From assembly GCF_003253005.1 (NCBI RefSeq), contig NZ_QEPZ01000004.1:124001-188000 (forward strand): a DNA stretch of 64,000 nucleotides. Reading direction: 5' to 3'. Shown here piece after piece: positions 18,026-27,420 of the stretch. The notes beneath the pieces were generated by a model. The model made no database searches, was not told where the DNA came from, and was given only the letters and a program-made list of their open reading frames with translations. Within the stretch, counting starts at the first letter, position 1. Each line of letters opens with the position of its first letter. A program made the translations under genes and the position numbers. This stretch comes from Haemophilus parainfluenzae. GTDB taxonomy: Bacteria; Pseudomonadota; Gammaproteobacteria; Enterobacterales; Pasteurellaceae.

Positions 18026-18904
18026 ATACGTAACTTAAAAGGTATTTTTAGTGCGTTATTAGTATCATTCAATGAAGATGGCTCTATCAATGAAAAAGGT
18101 TTGCGTGAAATTATTCGCTATAACATTGATAAGATGAAAATTGATGGTTTATATGTAGGCGGTTCAACAGGTGAAAACTTCATGCTTTCTACGGAGGAGA
18201 AAAAACAAATTTTCCGTATCGCGAAAGATGAAGCAAAAGACCAAGTCGCGCTAATCGCACAAGTAGGTAGTGTGAACTTACATGAAGCAGTGGGATTAGG
18301 TAAGTATGCAACGGAATTAGGCTATGACAGTCTTTCTGCTGTAACCCCGTTCTACTATAAATTCAGCTTCCCTGAAATCAAACATTACTATGACACTATC
18401 ATTGCTGAAACAGGCAATAACATGATCGTGTATTCAATTCCGTTTTTAACAGGCGTGAATATGGGGATTGAGCAATTCGGCGAACTTTATAAAAAACCGA
18501 AAGTGCTAGGTGTGAAATTTACCGCTGGGGATTTCTATCTATTAGAACGCTTGAAAAAAGCTTATCCAAATCACCTCATTTGGGCTGGTTTTGATAAAAT
18601 GATGGTACCGGCAGTATCTCTTGGTGTAGATGGTGCGATCGGTAGTACATTCAACGTAAATGGTGTGCGTGCAAGACAAATCTTTGAATTAACCAAACAA
18701 GGTAAATTGGCTGATGCGCTTCAAGTTCAACACGTGACCAATGACCTTATCGAAGGCATTTTAGCGAATGGCTTATATCTCACTATCAAAGAGTTATTGA
18801 AACTAGATGGTGTGGATGCAGGTTATTGCCGCCAGCCAATGACAGCGAAAGCAACACCAGAGCAATTAGCGAAAGCGAAAGAGTTAAAAGCAAAATATTT
18901 ATAA
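18026..18904 (+). CDS. nanA: N-acetylneuraminate lyase NanA with an abnormal start codon
   Basis: Class I aldolase that splits sialic acid into ManNAc and pyruvate. The reading frame shows the full family N-terminus ([14 protein letters not shown]) but its first codon is ATA where an ATG is expected; an in-frame TAG lies three codons upstream, so no other start is available there. The first conventional codon is a TTG at 18101, which would remove about 25 residues including the first barrel strand. The rest is sound: GGSTGEN, the Schiff-base lysine in GVKFTAG and the tyrosine in VYSIPF. The stop of siaR lies nine bases before the ATA. Either a rare ATA start is used, weakly, or the gene is inactive. 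Confidence 0.8.
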   Translation: MRNLKGIFSALLVSFNEDGSINEKGLREIIRYNIDKMKIDGLYVGGSTGENFMLSTEEKKQIFRIAKDEAKDQVALIAQVGSVNLHEAVGLGKYATELGYDSLSAVTPFYYKFSFPEIKHYYDTIIAETGNNMIVYSIPFLTGVNMGIEQFGELYKKPKVLGVKFTAGDFYLLERLKKAYPNHLIWAGFDKMMVPAVSLGVDGAIGSTFNVNGVRARQIFELTKQGKLADALQVQHVTNDLIEGILANGLYLTIKELLKLDGVDAGYCRQPMTAKATPEQLAKAKELKAKYL

Positions 18905-18930
18905 ATTAATGGAAAAGTGACCGCACTTAC

Positions 18931-18965
18931 TTCTTTCCTCTCTCTTCAATGGAGAGAGGAAAGAA
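18931..18965 (+). promoter_or_regulatory. Strong hairpin between nanA and nagB
   Basis: A 14-base perfect inverted repeat TTCTTTCCTCTCTC / GAGAGAGGAAAGAA with a seven-base loop lies 27 bases after nanA and 31 bases before nagB. No T-run follows, so it is not a standard terminator; it may protect or separate the nanA and nagB messages. Confidence 0.6.
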
Positions 18966-18996
18966 TGTCGGTGTGGTACTGATAAGGAAGGTTATT

Positions 18997-19800
18997 ATGC
19001 GTCTCATTCCTCTGAACAATGAACAACAAGTCAGCCGATGGGCTGCGCGTCATATTGCTGATCGAATTAATCATTTTAAACCTACCGCAGAACGTCCTTT
19101 TGTATTAGGTTTACCAACAGGCAGTACACCACTTAAGACCTATCAAGAATTGATTAAATTAAATCAAGCGGGAGAAGTGAGTTTTAAACATGTGGTGACC
19201 TTTAATATGGATGAATATGTGGGTTTACCAAAAGAACATCCAGAAAGCTATCACAGTTTTATGCATAATAATTTCTTCAACCATATTGATATTCAACCGC
19301 AAAATATCAATATTTTGAATGGTAATACCAATGACCATGATGAAGAATGTCGTCGTTATGAAGAAAAAATTAAATCTTACGGCAAGATTCATTTATTTAT
19401 GGGCGGTGTAGGCGTTGATGGGCATATTGCCTTTAATGAACCAGCGTCTTCTTTAAGTTCGCGTACCCGTATTAAAACTTTAACACCTGATACCATTATT
19501 GCTAATTCTCGTTTCTTTAATAACGATGTAAATCAAGTGCCCAAATATGCTTTAACAATCGGCGTAGGTACATTACTTGATGCTGAAGAAGTGATGATTT
19601 TAGCAACAGGTCATAATAAAGCCTTAGCCGTGCAAGCTGCAGTTGAGGGCAGTATTAATCACCTTTGGACAGTGAGTGCTTTACAGCTTCATCGCCATTT
19701 TGTTTTAGTATGTGATGAGCCTGCATTGCAAGAATTGAAAGTCAAAACTGTGAAATATTTTACTGAATTGGAAGGACGCGCGATTCATAGTGTATTATAA
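18997..19800 (+). CDS. nagB: Glucosamine-6-phosphate deaminase
   Basis: Enzyme of 267 residues turning GlcN-6-P into fructose-6-P and ammonia. Catalytic residues are visible in FNMDEYVGL and [14 protein letters not shown], and GLPTGSTPL binds phosphate. The ATG giving [11 protein letters not shown] is chosen because AAGGAAGG lies in front and it matches family length; an upstream in-frame ATG would start inside the hairpin. It is the joint end point of GlcNAc and sialic acid breakdown and forms a pair with nagA, which starts 36 bases on. Confidence 0.97.
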   Translation: MRLIPLNNEQQVSRWAARHIADRINHFKPTAERPFVLGLPTGSTPLKTYQELIKLNQAGEVSFKHVVTFNMDEYVGLPKEHPESYHSFMHNNFFNHIDIQPQNINILNGNTNDHDEECRRYEEKIKSYGKIHLFMGGVGVDGHIAFNEPASSLSSRTRIKTLTPDTIIANSRFFNNDVNQVPKYALTIGVGTLLDAEEVMILATGHNKALAVQAAVEGSINHLWTVSALQLHRHFVLVCDEPALQELKVKTVKYFTELEGRAIHSVL

Positions 19801-19836
19801 GTGCGGTTAATTTTAATGGGATTTTAGGAAGGTATA

Positions 19837-20982
19837 ATGAAATATGCATTAATTAACAGCGTAATCTACACGAAAAATGAAGTGTTAAGAGATTATGCGG
19901 TCGTTATTGAAGGGGAATATATTCAATCTGTTATTCCACAAAGCGAATTAGAGAGTGGGATTAAAACCATTGATTTACAAGGGCATAACCTCACAGCCGG
20001 CTTTATTGATCTGCAATTAAACGGCTGCGGTGGCGTGATGTTTAACGATCAAACAAGCGTAGAAACATTAGAAATTATGCAAGCCACGAACTTGAAATCA
20101 GGCTGTACCAGTTTCTTACCAACGTTTATTACTGCACCAGATGAAGATATCAAACGGGCAGTAAACATTATGCGTGAGTATTTGAATAAGCATAAAAATC
20201 AAGCGCTTGGTTTACACATCGAAGGCCCTTATTTAAGTCTTGAGAAAAAAGGCGTGCATCGCCCGGAATATATCCGTGAAGCGACGCCAGAGATGAAAGA
20301 TTTCTTATGTGATAATGCAGATGTGATTACTAAGCTGACCATTGCCGCTGAAAACCCAACGGTGCAATATATTCAGGATTTTGTAAAAGCAGGCATTATT
20401 GTGTCTATTGGGCATTCTAATGCGACTTATGAAGTGGCGAAAGCTGCCTTTCACAAAGGTGCGACTTTTGCTACTCACTTACACAATGCCATGTCGCCGA
20501 TCAGTTCAGGACGCGCAATGGGCGTAGTTGGTGCAGTATTAGATTCTGATGTTTACACGGGGATTATTGTAGATGGCGTGCATGTGAACTTTGGTAACGT
20601 TCGCTTAGATAAAAAAGCGAAAGGTGATAAACTTTGCATTGTAACCGATTCTCTTGCTGCTGCAGGTGCACCACCTGAATTGGAAACCTTCACTTTTGTA
20701 GGAAAAGCGATTTATGTGAAAGACGGTCGTTGCTATGATGCAAATGGCACAATTGCAGGCGCATCAATTACCATGATGGAATCCATCAAGAATGTCGTGG
20801 AATATGTGGAAATTCCATTAGCAGAAGCAATTCGTATGAGTAATCTTTACCCTGCGAGAGCAATTGGTGTAGATGATCGTTTAGGCTCAGTTGAAGCGGG
20901 TAAAGTGGCTAACTTGGCGGTATTCACAAAAGATTATGACGTGATTGGTACCGTATTAAACGGAGAATGGAAACCAAACTAA
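19837..20982 (+). CDS. nagA: N-acetylglucosamine-6-phosphate deacetylase
   Basis: Amidohydrolase of 381 residues that removes acetate from GlcNAc-6-P, giving NagB its substrate. Metal and catalytic motifs are intact: DLQLNGCGG, LHIEGPYL, SIGHSNATYE, THLHNAMS and the catalytic aspartate in VTDSLAA. AGGAAGG precedes the start. It ends the nan-nag series, followed by a clear terminator. Confidence 0.97.
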   Translation: MKYALINSVIYTKNEVLRDYAVVIEGEYIQSVIPQSELESGIKTIDLQGHNLTAGFIDLQLNGCGGVMFNDQTSVETLEIMQATNLKSGCTSFLPTFITAPDEDIKRAVNIMREYLNKHKNQALGLHIEGPYLSLEKKGVHRPEYIREATPEMKDFLCDNADVITKLTIAAENPTVQYIQDFVKAGIIVSIGHSNATYEVAKAAFHKGATFATHLHNAMSPISSGRAMGVVGAVLDSDVYTGIIVDGVHVNFGNVRLDKKAKGDKLCIVTDSLAAAGAPPELETFTFVGKAIYVKDGRCYDANGTIAGASITMMESIKNVVEYVEIPLAEAIRMSNLYPARAIGVDDRLGSVEAGKVANLAVFTKDYDVIGTVLNGEWKPN

Positions 20983-21013
20983 AGTGCGGTCAAAAATAGT
21001 ATTGTTTTAAACG

Positions 21014-21047
21014 TAATCCGATCCTTAAACAGATCGGATTATTTTTT
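21014..21047. terminator. Terminator between nagA and recF
   Basis: A 10-base perfect stem TAATCCGATC / GATCGGATTA with an eight-base loop is followed by TTTTTT on the plus strand. It ends the nan-nag transcript and overlaps the last bases of the convergent recF gene by two. Confidence 0.9.
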
Positions 21048-22128
21048 ATGGTTGCAATTCGGTGATCTTACCAGTATCTACTTGGAACAATTTTCCTTTT
21101 CCCACTTGCATTTCTTTGAGTTGACCTTGAGTAATAGCGGTTACGAAAACTTGAGAACCACTTTGTTGCAAGCGTTCCGCAAGCAGGGCTCGTTTATGTT
21201 GATCCAACTCAGAGGCAAAGTCATCAATTAAAAAGATGCAATGACGCTGTTTTTGAATCATTAAATGTTCACCTTGCGCTAAACGTAGCGCGCACATCAA
21301 TAATTTTAATTGACCACGAGAGAGTACGTCTTCTACGGGGAGCCCATTGGCTTTAAAGCGGAAATCCGCTTTTTGTGGACCAGAAACTGTATAACCAATG
21401 GCTTTGTCTCGCTCAAAGTTTTTCGCCAGTAATTCGCCATATTCTGTCTCTTTCTCCCAGCCTTGATAAAAGCTAACAGTAATTTCTAATTCAGGTAAAA
21501 ATAACTGGCAGGTTTTTTCAATTTCTGGGCGTAAGGCTTCTGCATATTCAGCACGCCAATCACTCACTTGGTGGGCTAATTTGACTAATTCAATATCCCA
21601 AATTTTAATCGCAGAATAAGGCTGGTTTTGACTTAATGCGGCATTTCGCTGTTTTAATAAGCGGTTTAATGCGATCCAAGAGGAATGAAAACTGTTATGG
21701 TGGTGGAATAAGCCCCAATCTAAAAAAGCACGTCGAAAACTAGGGCCGCCATTTAATAAGGTAAGTCCTTCAGGCGTAATTAATTGCATGGGTAAAAGGT
21801 GAGCGAGAGCAGCAATTTTATTGCCGTCTTCACCGTTTATTTTTGCGATGGTATTACCTTGACGAAGTTTTTGTAAGCCAACAGACCATTGATGCTGACT
21901 TTCTTGAATTTGGCCAAAAAGCGTGAAATGAGGTTCATCGTAAGAAATGATACGATTTGCGACCGCACTTTTGAAAGAGCGTCCATGTCCAAGATAAAAA
22001 ATTGCTTCTAATAAGCTGGTTTTTCCGCTGCCGTTGTTGCCAACTAAAAAGTTAAAGCCGTGTTCAAATTCAAGATCCACGGCATTTAAATTTCTAAATT
22101 TTTCAACAATTAAGCGAGAAATGGCCAT
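21046..22128 (-). CDS. recF: DNA replication and repair protein RecF
   Basis: SMC-like ATPase of 360 residues that helps load RecA at single-strand gaps. Walker A reads GNNGSGKTSL near residue 30; the ABC-type signature LSRGQLKLL and Walker B CIFLIDDFASELD follow near the C-terminus. It starts five bases after the dnaN stop in the conserved dnaA-dnaN-recF order. The usual downstream gyrB is missing here; recF is the last gene of the unit. Confidence 0.96.
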   Translation of the reverse strand: MAISRLIVEKFRNLNAVDLEFEHGFNFLVGNNGSGKTSLLEAIFYLGHGRSFKSAVANRIISYDEPHFTLFGQIQESQHQWSVGLQKLRQGNTIAKINGEDGNKIAALAHLLPMQLITPEGLTLLNGGPSFRRAFLDWGLFHHHNSFHSSWIALNRLLKQRNAALSQNQPYSAIKIWDIELVKLAHQVSDWRAEYAEALRPEIEKTCQLFLPELEITVSFYQGWEKETEYGELLAKNFERDKAIGYTVSGPQKADFRFKANGLPVEDVLSRGQLKLLMCALRLAQGEHLMIQKQRHCIFLIDDFASELDQHKRALLAERLQQSGSQVFVTAITQGQLKEMQVGKGKLFQVDTGKITELQP

Positions 22129-22133
22129 TATTC

Positions 22134-23234
22134 TTAGAGGCGCATTGGCATAATGACGTATTCTGCGCTTGCATCTTCGCTGTTTTCAATTAAGCAGCTT
22201 GATGATGCATCCGTGAGGCGAATACGTACTTGTTGGCATTTTAAGGCGTTCAATACATCTAAAATGTAAGTCACATTAAAGCCCACTTCCATTTCTTCAC
22301 CTTGATAATTCACATCCACGATTTCCTCTGCCACTTCGTGTTCTGGGTTAGAAGCAGTAATTTTAAGTTGGTTTTCACTTAAGTTTAAACGTACGCTACG
22401 TACACGTTCATTTGAAAGGATAGAAGCACGTACAAAAGCTTGTTTTAAAGTTTCCCAGTTTCCTTCTACGATACGAGTTGCATTACGTGGTAATACACGA
22501 CGGTAATCAGGGAAGCGACCATCAATGAGTTTTGAGGTAAACACAATGTGGTTTAAGTGAATACGAAGATTATTCGTGCCGATTTGCAAACGAGCAAGTT
22601 CGTCACTGCTTTCTAATAGGCGATTTAGTTCTAATACACCTTTGCGAGGGAGAATAACTGAATGGGTTTGCAGATCTTGATCTAATTCGATCGTACAAAC
22701 GGCAAGACGGTGACCGTCAGTTGCAACAGTACGTAATAAATTACCTTCCGTTTCAAATTTCATGCCGTTTAAGAAATAGCGGGCATCCTGGTTTGCCATT
22801 GAAAATTGGGTGGCTTCAATTAAGCGACGTAAGGTGCTTTGCGGTAAGGCAAAATCCACTTCAGATTGCCAATCTGTTAGATTTGGATATTCTTCAGCTG
22901 GCAGAGTAGTGAGATTAAACTTACTGCGACCAGACTCTACAATTGCGCGATCTTCTTCAAAGGTAACTGTAATTTCAAATTCATCTGATAATGTACGGCA
23001 AATATCTAAGAATTTTTTAGCCGGAATGGTGAAAGCTCCATCAGCGGTTGAAGACGAAAGTTGAGTATGGCTAGAAAGCTCAACTTCAAGGTCTGTCCCT
23101 GTAATAGTTAAACGGTTATCTTCAATTTGTAATAACACGTTATTTAATACAGGAATATTCGGACGATTGCTTAATACGCCACAAACTTGCTGTAAGGGTT
23201 TTAATAGATTTTCTCTTGAAATGCTAAATTGCAT
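22134..23234 (-). CDS. dnaN: DNA polymerase III beta sliding clamp
   Basis: Sliding clamp of 366 residues, the normal length, made of three similar domains. It starts MQFSISRENLLKPL and ends YVIMPMRL, the conserved C-terminus of the family. I chose the second of two consecutive ATG codons to match family length. It tethers polymerases and many repair proteins to DNA as a ring-shaped dimer. It lies between dnaA and recF with ten and five base gaps, so all three are cotranscribed. Confidence 0.97.
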   Translation of the reverse strand: MQFSISRENLLKPLQQVCGVLSNRPNIPVLNNVLLQIEDNRLTITGTDLEVELSSHTQLSSSTADGAFTIPAKKFLDICRTLSDEFEITVTFEEDRAIVESGRSKFNLTTLPAEEYPNLTDWQSEVDFALPQSTLRRLIEATQFSMANQDARYFLNGMKFETEGNLLRTVATDGHRLAVCTIELDQDLQTHSVILPRKGVLELNRLLESSDELARLQIGTNNLRIHLNHIVFTSKLIDGRFPDYRRVLPRNATRIVEGNWETLKQAFVRASILSNERVRSVRLNLSENQLKITASNPEHEVAEEIVDVNYQGEEMEVGFNVTYILDVLNALKCQQVRIRLTDASSSCLIENSEDASAEYVIMPMRL

Positions 23235-23244
23235 CATGGGCTCC

Positions 23245-24612
23245 TTATGCAGATAAGGTGCGAATTAAATTCGCCCAATCTTCTTGAATACTGCTGTCTT
23301 TTTCACGGAATTTTGGCACTTCACGACAAGCATTTAAGACTGTCGTATGGTCGCGTTCAAAGGCACGGCCAATTTCCGGTAAACTTTTATTGGTTAATTC
23401 TTTTGCTAATGCCATCGCAACTTGGCGCGGGCGAGTGACTGATCTCGCTCTGCTTTTTGATTTTAAATCTGCCACTTTAATTCGATAGTATTCTGCCACG
23501 ACTTTTTGAATGTTTTCAATGGTTACCAACCGTTCTTGTAAGGCAAGAATATCTTTTAATGTGTCACGCACAAAATCAATATCAATGTGACCACCTTTGA
23601 AGTCTTGCATTGCTTTCACACGGTTTAACGCACCTTCTAATTCACGAACATTGGTGCGTAAGCGTTGGGCGATAAAGAATGCCACTTCTTCTGGCAGATC
23701 CATATTATGTTCTTCTGCTTTTTTCAGCAAAATCGCAACACGAGTTTCTAAATCAGGTGGTTCAATCGCAGTGGTTAAACCCCAGCCGAAACGAGATTTT
23801 AGGCGTTCTTCAATTTTCTCAATTTCTTTTGGATAGCGGTCAGAGGTCAAAATAATTTGACGGCCAGTTTCAAATAAGCTATTGAAAATATGGAAAAATT
23901 CTTCTTGTGTTTTTTCTTTCTCTGCAAAGAATTGAATATCATCCACTAATAATGCATCAAGAGAACGATAGAATTTTTTGAATTGATCCATTTTATTATC
24001 ACGCATTGCTTTTACCATGTGCTGCATAAAATTATTAGCATGGATATAAAGCACGCGGGCATTCGGTTTATTCGCTAAAATGCCATTACCGATGGCGTGT
24101 AATAAGTGAGTTTTACCTAAACCAGTACCCCCATATAAAAAGAATGGATTTGCTGTTGGTTCACCAGGTGCAAGGGCGAGTTTTTGGCCTACTGCACGGG
24201 CGAGTTGGTTTGATTTACCTTCAACAAAGTTTTCGAATAAATGCTTATGATTTAGGTGCGATTCAAATTTGCTTGGTGCATCAGACTCTTGCTGAAAACT
24301 CACAGCACTTTCTTGATGATTAGCTGTTTGACTCGGGGCTGATTCAACTGCTTTTGGAGCAGGTTTTACCCCTTCTTTTACGATAATTTGTAAATTTGGA
24401 TTTTTAGCAAGGGCTTGGCAAATTTGATGAATTTGAGCCAAGTAATGATTTTCCACCCAGCTTTTTACAAACATATTGGACGCATATAACACCACTTGAT
24501 CTTGCGAGATGACATCCGCTTGTAATGGGCGTAACCAAGTGCTGAGATCCATCGGAGAAACCTGATCTTGTAGTTGAGATAAGCAATCTTGCCATAGGTT
24601 GGAAAGGCTCAC
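23245..24612 (-). CDS. dnaA: Chromosomal replication initiator DnaA
   Basis: Initiator protein of 455 residues. Domain I is N-terminal (about 1-90), a glutamine/serine-rich linker spans about 95-125, the AAA+ domain has Walker [11 protein letters not shown] and Walker [10 protein letters not shown], and domain IV carries the DNA-binding signature around [17 protein letters not shown] and [10 protein letters not shown]. It binds DnaA boxes at oriC and opens the duplex. The 319-base region upstream has promoters but I found no clear DnaA boxes, so autoregulation cannot be read from sequence. hda, its inactivator, is also in the window at 54637-55332. Confidence 0.97.
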   Translation of the reverse strand: MSLSNLWQDCLSQLQDQVSPMDLSTWLRPLQADVISQDQVVLYASNMFVKSWVENHYLAQIHQICQALAKNPNLQIIVKEGVKPAPKAVESAPSQTANHQESAVSFQQESDAPSKFESHLNHKHLFENFVEGKSNQLARAVGQKLALAPGEPTANPFFLYGGTGLGKTHLLHAIGNGILANKPNARVLYIHANNFMQHMVKAMRDNKMDQFKKFYRSLDALLVDDIQFFAEKEKTQEEFFHIFNSLFETGRQIILTSDRYPKEIEKIEERLKSRFGWGLTTAIEPPDLETRVAILLKKAEEHNMDLPEEVAFFIAQRLRTNVRELEGALNRVKAMQDFKGGHIDIDFVRDTLKDILALQERLVTIENIQKVVAEYYRIKVADLKSKSRARSVTRPRQVAMALAKELTNKSLPEIGRAFERDHTTVLNACREVPKFREKDSSIQEDWANLIRTLSA

Positions 24613-24743
24613 GATAAATTATCCTTATGTTATATGCGTATAAAATAAAAGCCGCAAAAGTGCGGTTAAAAATCGAAGAGAATTTTACAATAATTTAGGC
24701 AAAAGATCTTCTGTTGCTCATCAAAAAAAGACAAAAAGGTTGC

Positions 24744-24771
24744 TTGAGATTTTACCCAAAATCCGTATAAT
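24744..24771 (+). promoter_or_regulatory. Upstream promoter of rpmH
   Basis: TTGAGA and a consensus TATAAT are 16 bases apart, pointing toward rpmH. Transcription would start about 155 bases ahead of the gene. Confidence 0.7.
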
Positions 24772-24825
24772 CCCCACGATTTTAGAAGAAACGGAAGATT
24801 ATTTCGGAATTTTCTCTTTTCTTAT

Positions 24826-24854
24826 TTGACGAAAGCCCAATTTATGATTAAAAT
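24826..24854 (+). promoter_or_regulatory. Proximal promoter of rpmH
   Basis: TTGACG and TAAAAT are 17 bases apart, a second sigma-70 promoter nearer rpmH. Twin promoters in the dnaA-rpmH gap are common. The rest of this 319-base gap holds an uptake signal near dnaA and no DnaA boxes I could recognise. Confidence 0.65.
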
Positions 24855-24931
24855 TGTGGCCTATTTTTTAATAACCCTTGTTGTGTTTTGAATATCAAAA
24901 CAGTAAACCATTTTGATTTAGGTAGATTACA

Positions 24932-25066
24932 ATGAAACGTACATTTCAACCTTCTGTATTAAAACGTAGCCGTACTCACGGTTTCCGTGCTCGTATGGCA
25001 ACTAAAAACGGCCGTCAAGTTTTAGCTCGTCGTCGTGCTAAAGGTCGTAAGAGTTTATCTGCATAA
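24932..25066 (+). CDS. rpmH: 50S ribosomal protein L34
   Basis: Tiny, strongly basic protein of 44 residues starting [19 protein letters not shown] and ending KGRKSLSA, unmistakably L34. It lies in the conserved rpmH-rnpA-yidD-yidC order, divergent from dnaA, and rnpA begins 12 bases further on. Confidence 0.98.
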
Positions 25067-25078
25067 TCACCTCTTTTA

Positions 25079-25447
25079 GTGATTAAGCTAAACTTCTCCC
25101 GGGAGTTACGATTGTTAACTCCCACTCAATTCAAAAATGTCTTCGAACAACCGTTTCGAGCAAGCACCCCTGAAATTACCATTCTCGCACGCAAAAATAA
25201 TCTTGAGCATCCACGCTTAGGTTTAACTGTGGCTAAAAAACATCTTAAACGAGCGCATGATCGTAATCGTATCAAACGTTTAGTTCGTGAAAGTTTTCGT
25301 TTATCTCAACATAATTTGCCTTCTTGTGACTTTGTCTTTGTGGCGAAACGTGGCATTGGTCAGCTTGATAATCAAACGTTTTTACAAACTTTGGATAAAT
25401 TATGGGCACGTCACATTCGTTTGGCACAAAAATCCTCATCGCTTTAA
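25079..25447 (+). CDS. rnpA: Ribonuclease P protein component
   Basis: Small basic protein of 122 residues that binds the RNase P RNA for 5' processing of tRNA precursors. The family signature [13 protein letters not shown] is intact. It appears to start with GTG, giving [15 protein letters not shown]; no ATG fits and the N-terminus matches the family. The end overlaps the yidD start by 46 bases, a usual feature of this locus. Confidence 0.95.
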   Translation: MIKLNFSRELRLLTPTQFKNVFEQPFRASTPEITILARKNNLEHPRLGLTVAKKHLKRAHDRNRIKRLVRESFRLSQHNLPSCDFVFVAKRGIGQLDNQTFLQTLDKLWARHIRLAQKSSSL

Positions 25448-25665
25448 TTAAGTTTTATCAAGTAGCGATTAGTCCTTTAATTGGGCCTCGTTGTCGTTTT
25501 GTGCCAACCTGTTCTTGCTATGGTATTGAGGCGTTAAAAACACATGGATTGTTAAAAGGTAGTTGGCTTACGCTAAAACGTGTATTAAAATGTCACCCCT
25601 TAAGCGCCGGTGGATTCGATCCTGTTCCGCCGAAAAAGATTAATAATAACGATGAGAAAAAATAA
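25402..25665 (+). CDS. yidD: Membrane protein insertion efficiency factor YidD
   Basis: Protein of 87 residues with an amphipathic N-terminus and three cysteines in [10 protein letters not shown], followed by [13 protein letters not shown], the family's hallmark. It aids YidC-dependent membrane protein insertion. It starts inside rnpA and its stop shares a base with the yidC start (TAATG), so translation of the three genes is coupled. Confidence 0.95.
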   Translation: MGTSHSFGTKILIALIKFYQVAISPLIGPRCRFVPTCSCYGIEALKTHGLLKGSWLTLKRVLKCHPLSAGGFDPVPPKKINNNDEKK

Positions 25666-27293
25666 TGGACTCAAGACGTAGCCTATTAGTGCTTGCACTA
25701 CTCTTTATTTCTTTCCTTGTTTATCAGCAATGGCAACTTGATAAAAATCCACCGGTTCAACAACAGACCACGGAACAAACAACAACCGCCTCTTCTGATG
25801 TACCGGCAAGTTCTTCTTCATCTGCTGAAGTAGTGGCAGACTCACAAACCAAAGGTCACATTATCACATTAGAAAATGATGTATTCCGTTTGAAAGTGGA
25901 TACACTAGGTGGTGATGTAATCAGTTCTGAATTATTAAAATATGATGCAGAATTAAATTCAAAAGAACCTTTCGTTTTATTAAAAGATACAAACGAGCAT
26001 GTTTACATTGCACAAAGCGGCTTAATCGGTAAAAACGGGATCGATACAAAAGCAGGTCGTGCACAATATCAAGTTACGGGTGATAATTTCAAATTAGCAG
26101 AAGGCCAAAATGAGCTTTCTGTACCATTAACATTTGAAAAAGATGGGGTCACTTATCGTAAAATCTTTGTATTAAAACGCGATAGCTACGATGTAGGTGT
26201 TAACTTTGAAATTGTGAACCAAAGTGGTAGCGCAATTGAAGTTGAACCTTACGGCCAATTAAAACATACATTAGTTGAAAGCAGCGGTAACGTGGCAATG
26301 CCTACTTATACCGGTGGTGCGTATTCTTCTTCTGAAACAAATTACAAAAAATACAGCTTCAGCGATATGAAAGACAAAAATCTTTCTATCGATACCAAAG
26401 CAGGTTGGGTTGCTGTTTTACAACACTATTTCGTATCAGCTTGGATCCCAAATCAAGATGTAAATAACCAACTTTATAGTATTACAGACAGCAAAAATAA
26501 CGTTGCGTCTATTGGTTATCGTGGTCCAGTAGTATCTGTTCCAGCGGGTGCAACAGAAAAAATTACCAGCTCATTGTGGACAGGTCCAAAATTACAAAAC
26601 AAAATGGCTGAAGTGGCTAACCACTTAGACTTGACTGTAGATTACGGTTGGGCATGGTTTATCGCGAAACCATTATTCTGGTTATTAACTTTCATTCAAA
26701 GTATTGTATCTAACTGGGGGGTGGCAATTATTTGCGTAACCTTAGTGGTGAAAGCGATTTTATATCCGCTTACAAAAGCACAATATACTTCTATGGCGAA
26801 AATGCGTATGTTGCAACCAAAAATGCAAGAAATGCGCGAACGTTTTGGTGATGATCGCCAACGTATGAGCCAAGAAATGATGAAACTTTACAAAGAAGAA
26901 AAAGTAAATCCACTTGGCGGTTGCTTACCATTAATCCTTCAAATGCCAATTTTTATCGCATTATACTGGACGTTTATGGAAGCGGTTGAACTGCGTCATG
27001 CACCATTCTTTGGTTGGATTCAAGATTTATCGGCACAAGACCCTTACTACATTCTCCCAATCTTAATGGGCGGATCGATGTTCTTGTTACAAAAAATGTC
27101 ACCGACACCAGTTGCAGATCCAATGCAACAAAAAGTGATGAATTTCATGCCATTGATCTTCATGTTCTTCTTCCTCTGGTTCCCGGCAGGTCTCGTACTT
27201 TACTGGTTAGTGTCTAACTTAATCACTATCGTACAACAACAAATGATCTACCGTGGTTTAGAGAAAAAAGGGTTACACACCCGTAAAAAATAA
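25665..27293 (+). CDS. yidC: Membrane protein insertase YidC
   Basis: Inner-membrane insertase of 542 residues. One N-terminal helix (about 5-22) is followed by a low-complexity serine/threonine linker, a large periplasmic domain (about 60-330) and five C-terminal transmembrane helices with the [18 protein letters not shown] region. It inserts and folds membrane proteins alone or with Sec. Coupled to yidD at the start and followed by a strong terminator. Confidence 0.97.
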   Translation: MDSRRSLLVLALLFISFLVYQQWQLDKNPPVQQQTTEQTTTASSDVPASSSSSAEVVADSQTKGHIITLENDVFRLKVDTLGGDVISSELLKYDAELNSKEPFVLLKDTNEHVYIAQSGLIGKNGIDTKAGRAQYQVTGDNFKLAEGQNELSVPLTFEKDGVTYRKIFVLKRDSYDVGVNFEIVNQSGSAIEVEPYGQLKHTLVESSGNVAMPTYTGGAYSSSETNYKKYSFSDMKDKNLSIDTKAGWVAVLQHYFVSAWIPNQDVNNQLYSITDSKNNVASIGYRGPVVSVPAGATEKITSSLWTGPKLQNKMAEVANHLDLTVDYGWAWFIAKPLFWLLTFIQSIVSNWGVAIICVTLVVKAILYPLTKAQYTSMAKMRMLQPKMQEMRERFGDDRQRMSQEMMKLYKEEKVNPLGGCLPLILQMPIFIALYWTFMEAVELRHAPFFGWIQDLSAQDPYYILPILMGGSMFLLQKMSPTPVADPMQQKVMNFMPLIFMFFFLWFPAGLVLYWLVSNLITIVQQQMIYRGLEKKGLHTRKK

Positions 27294-27300
27294 CAGATAG

Positions 27301-27325
27301 AAGGCATCGAAAGATGCCTTTTTTC
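27301..27325 (+). terminator. Terminator of yidC
   Basis: AAGGCATC and GATGCCTT form an eight-base stem closed by a GAAA tetraloop, followed by TTTTTC. It ends the rpmH-yidC transcript; mnmE starts 95 bases later, apparently with its own promoter (a TATAAT lies at 27341-27346). Confidence 0.92.
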
Positions 27326-27420
27326 TATCATTGATTGATATATAATCTCATGGGCGTATTAATGCGCCCTCTCATTTTTTTATCGCAGATAAAAGTGCGG
27401 TCAATTTTTAGTGAGTTTTT

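Noticed and set aside
18101-18904. TTG at 18101 as the true nanA start
   Set aside because: The 25 codons before it encode the conserved family N-terminus in frame, so the shorter form would lack the first strand of the barrel.
24613-24931. Possible replication origin between dnaA and rpmH
   Set aside because: I found no DnaA boxes (TTATNCACA or its complement) in the gap, only two rpmH promoters and an uptake signal. In this group oriC usually lies elsewhere.
25402-25447. rnpA-yidD overlap as a sequencing error
   Set aside because: Both proteins are full length and intact, and this overlap is usual at the locus.
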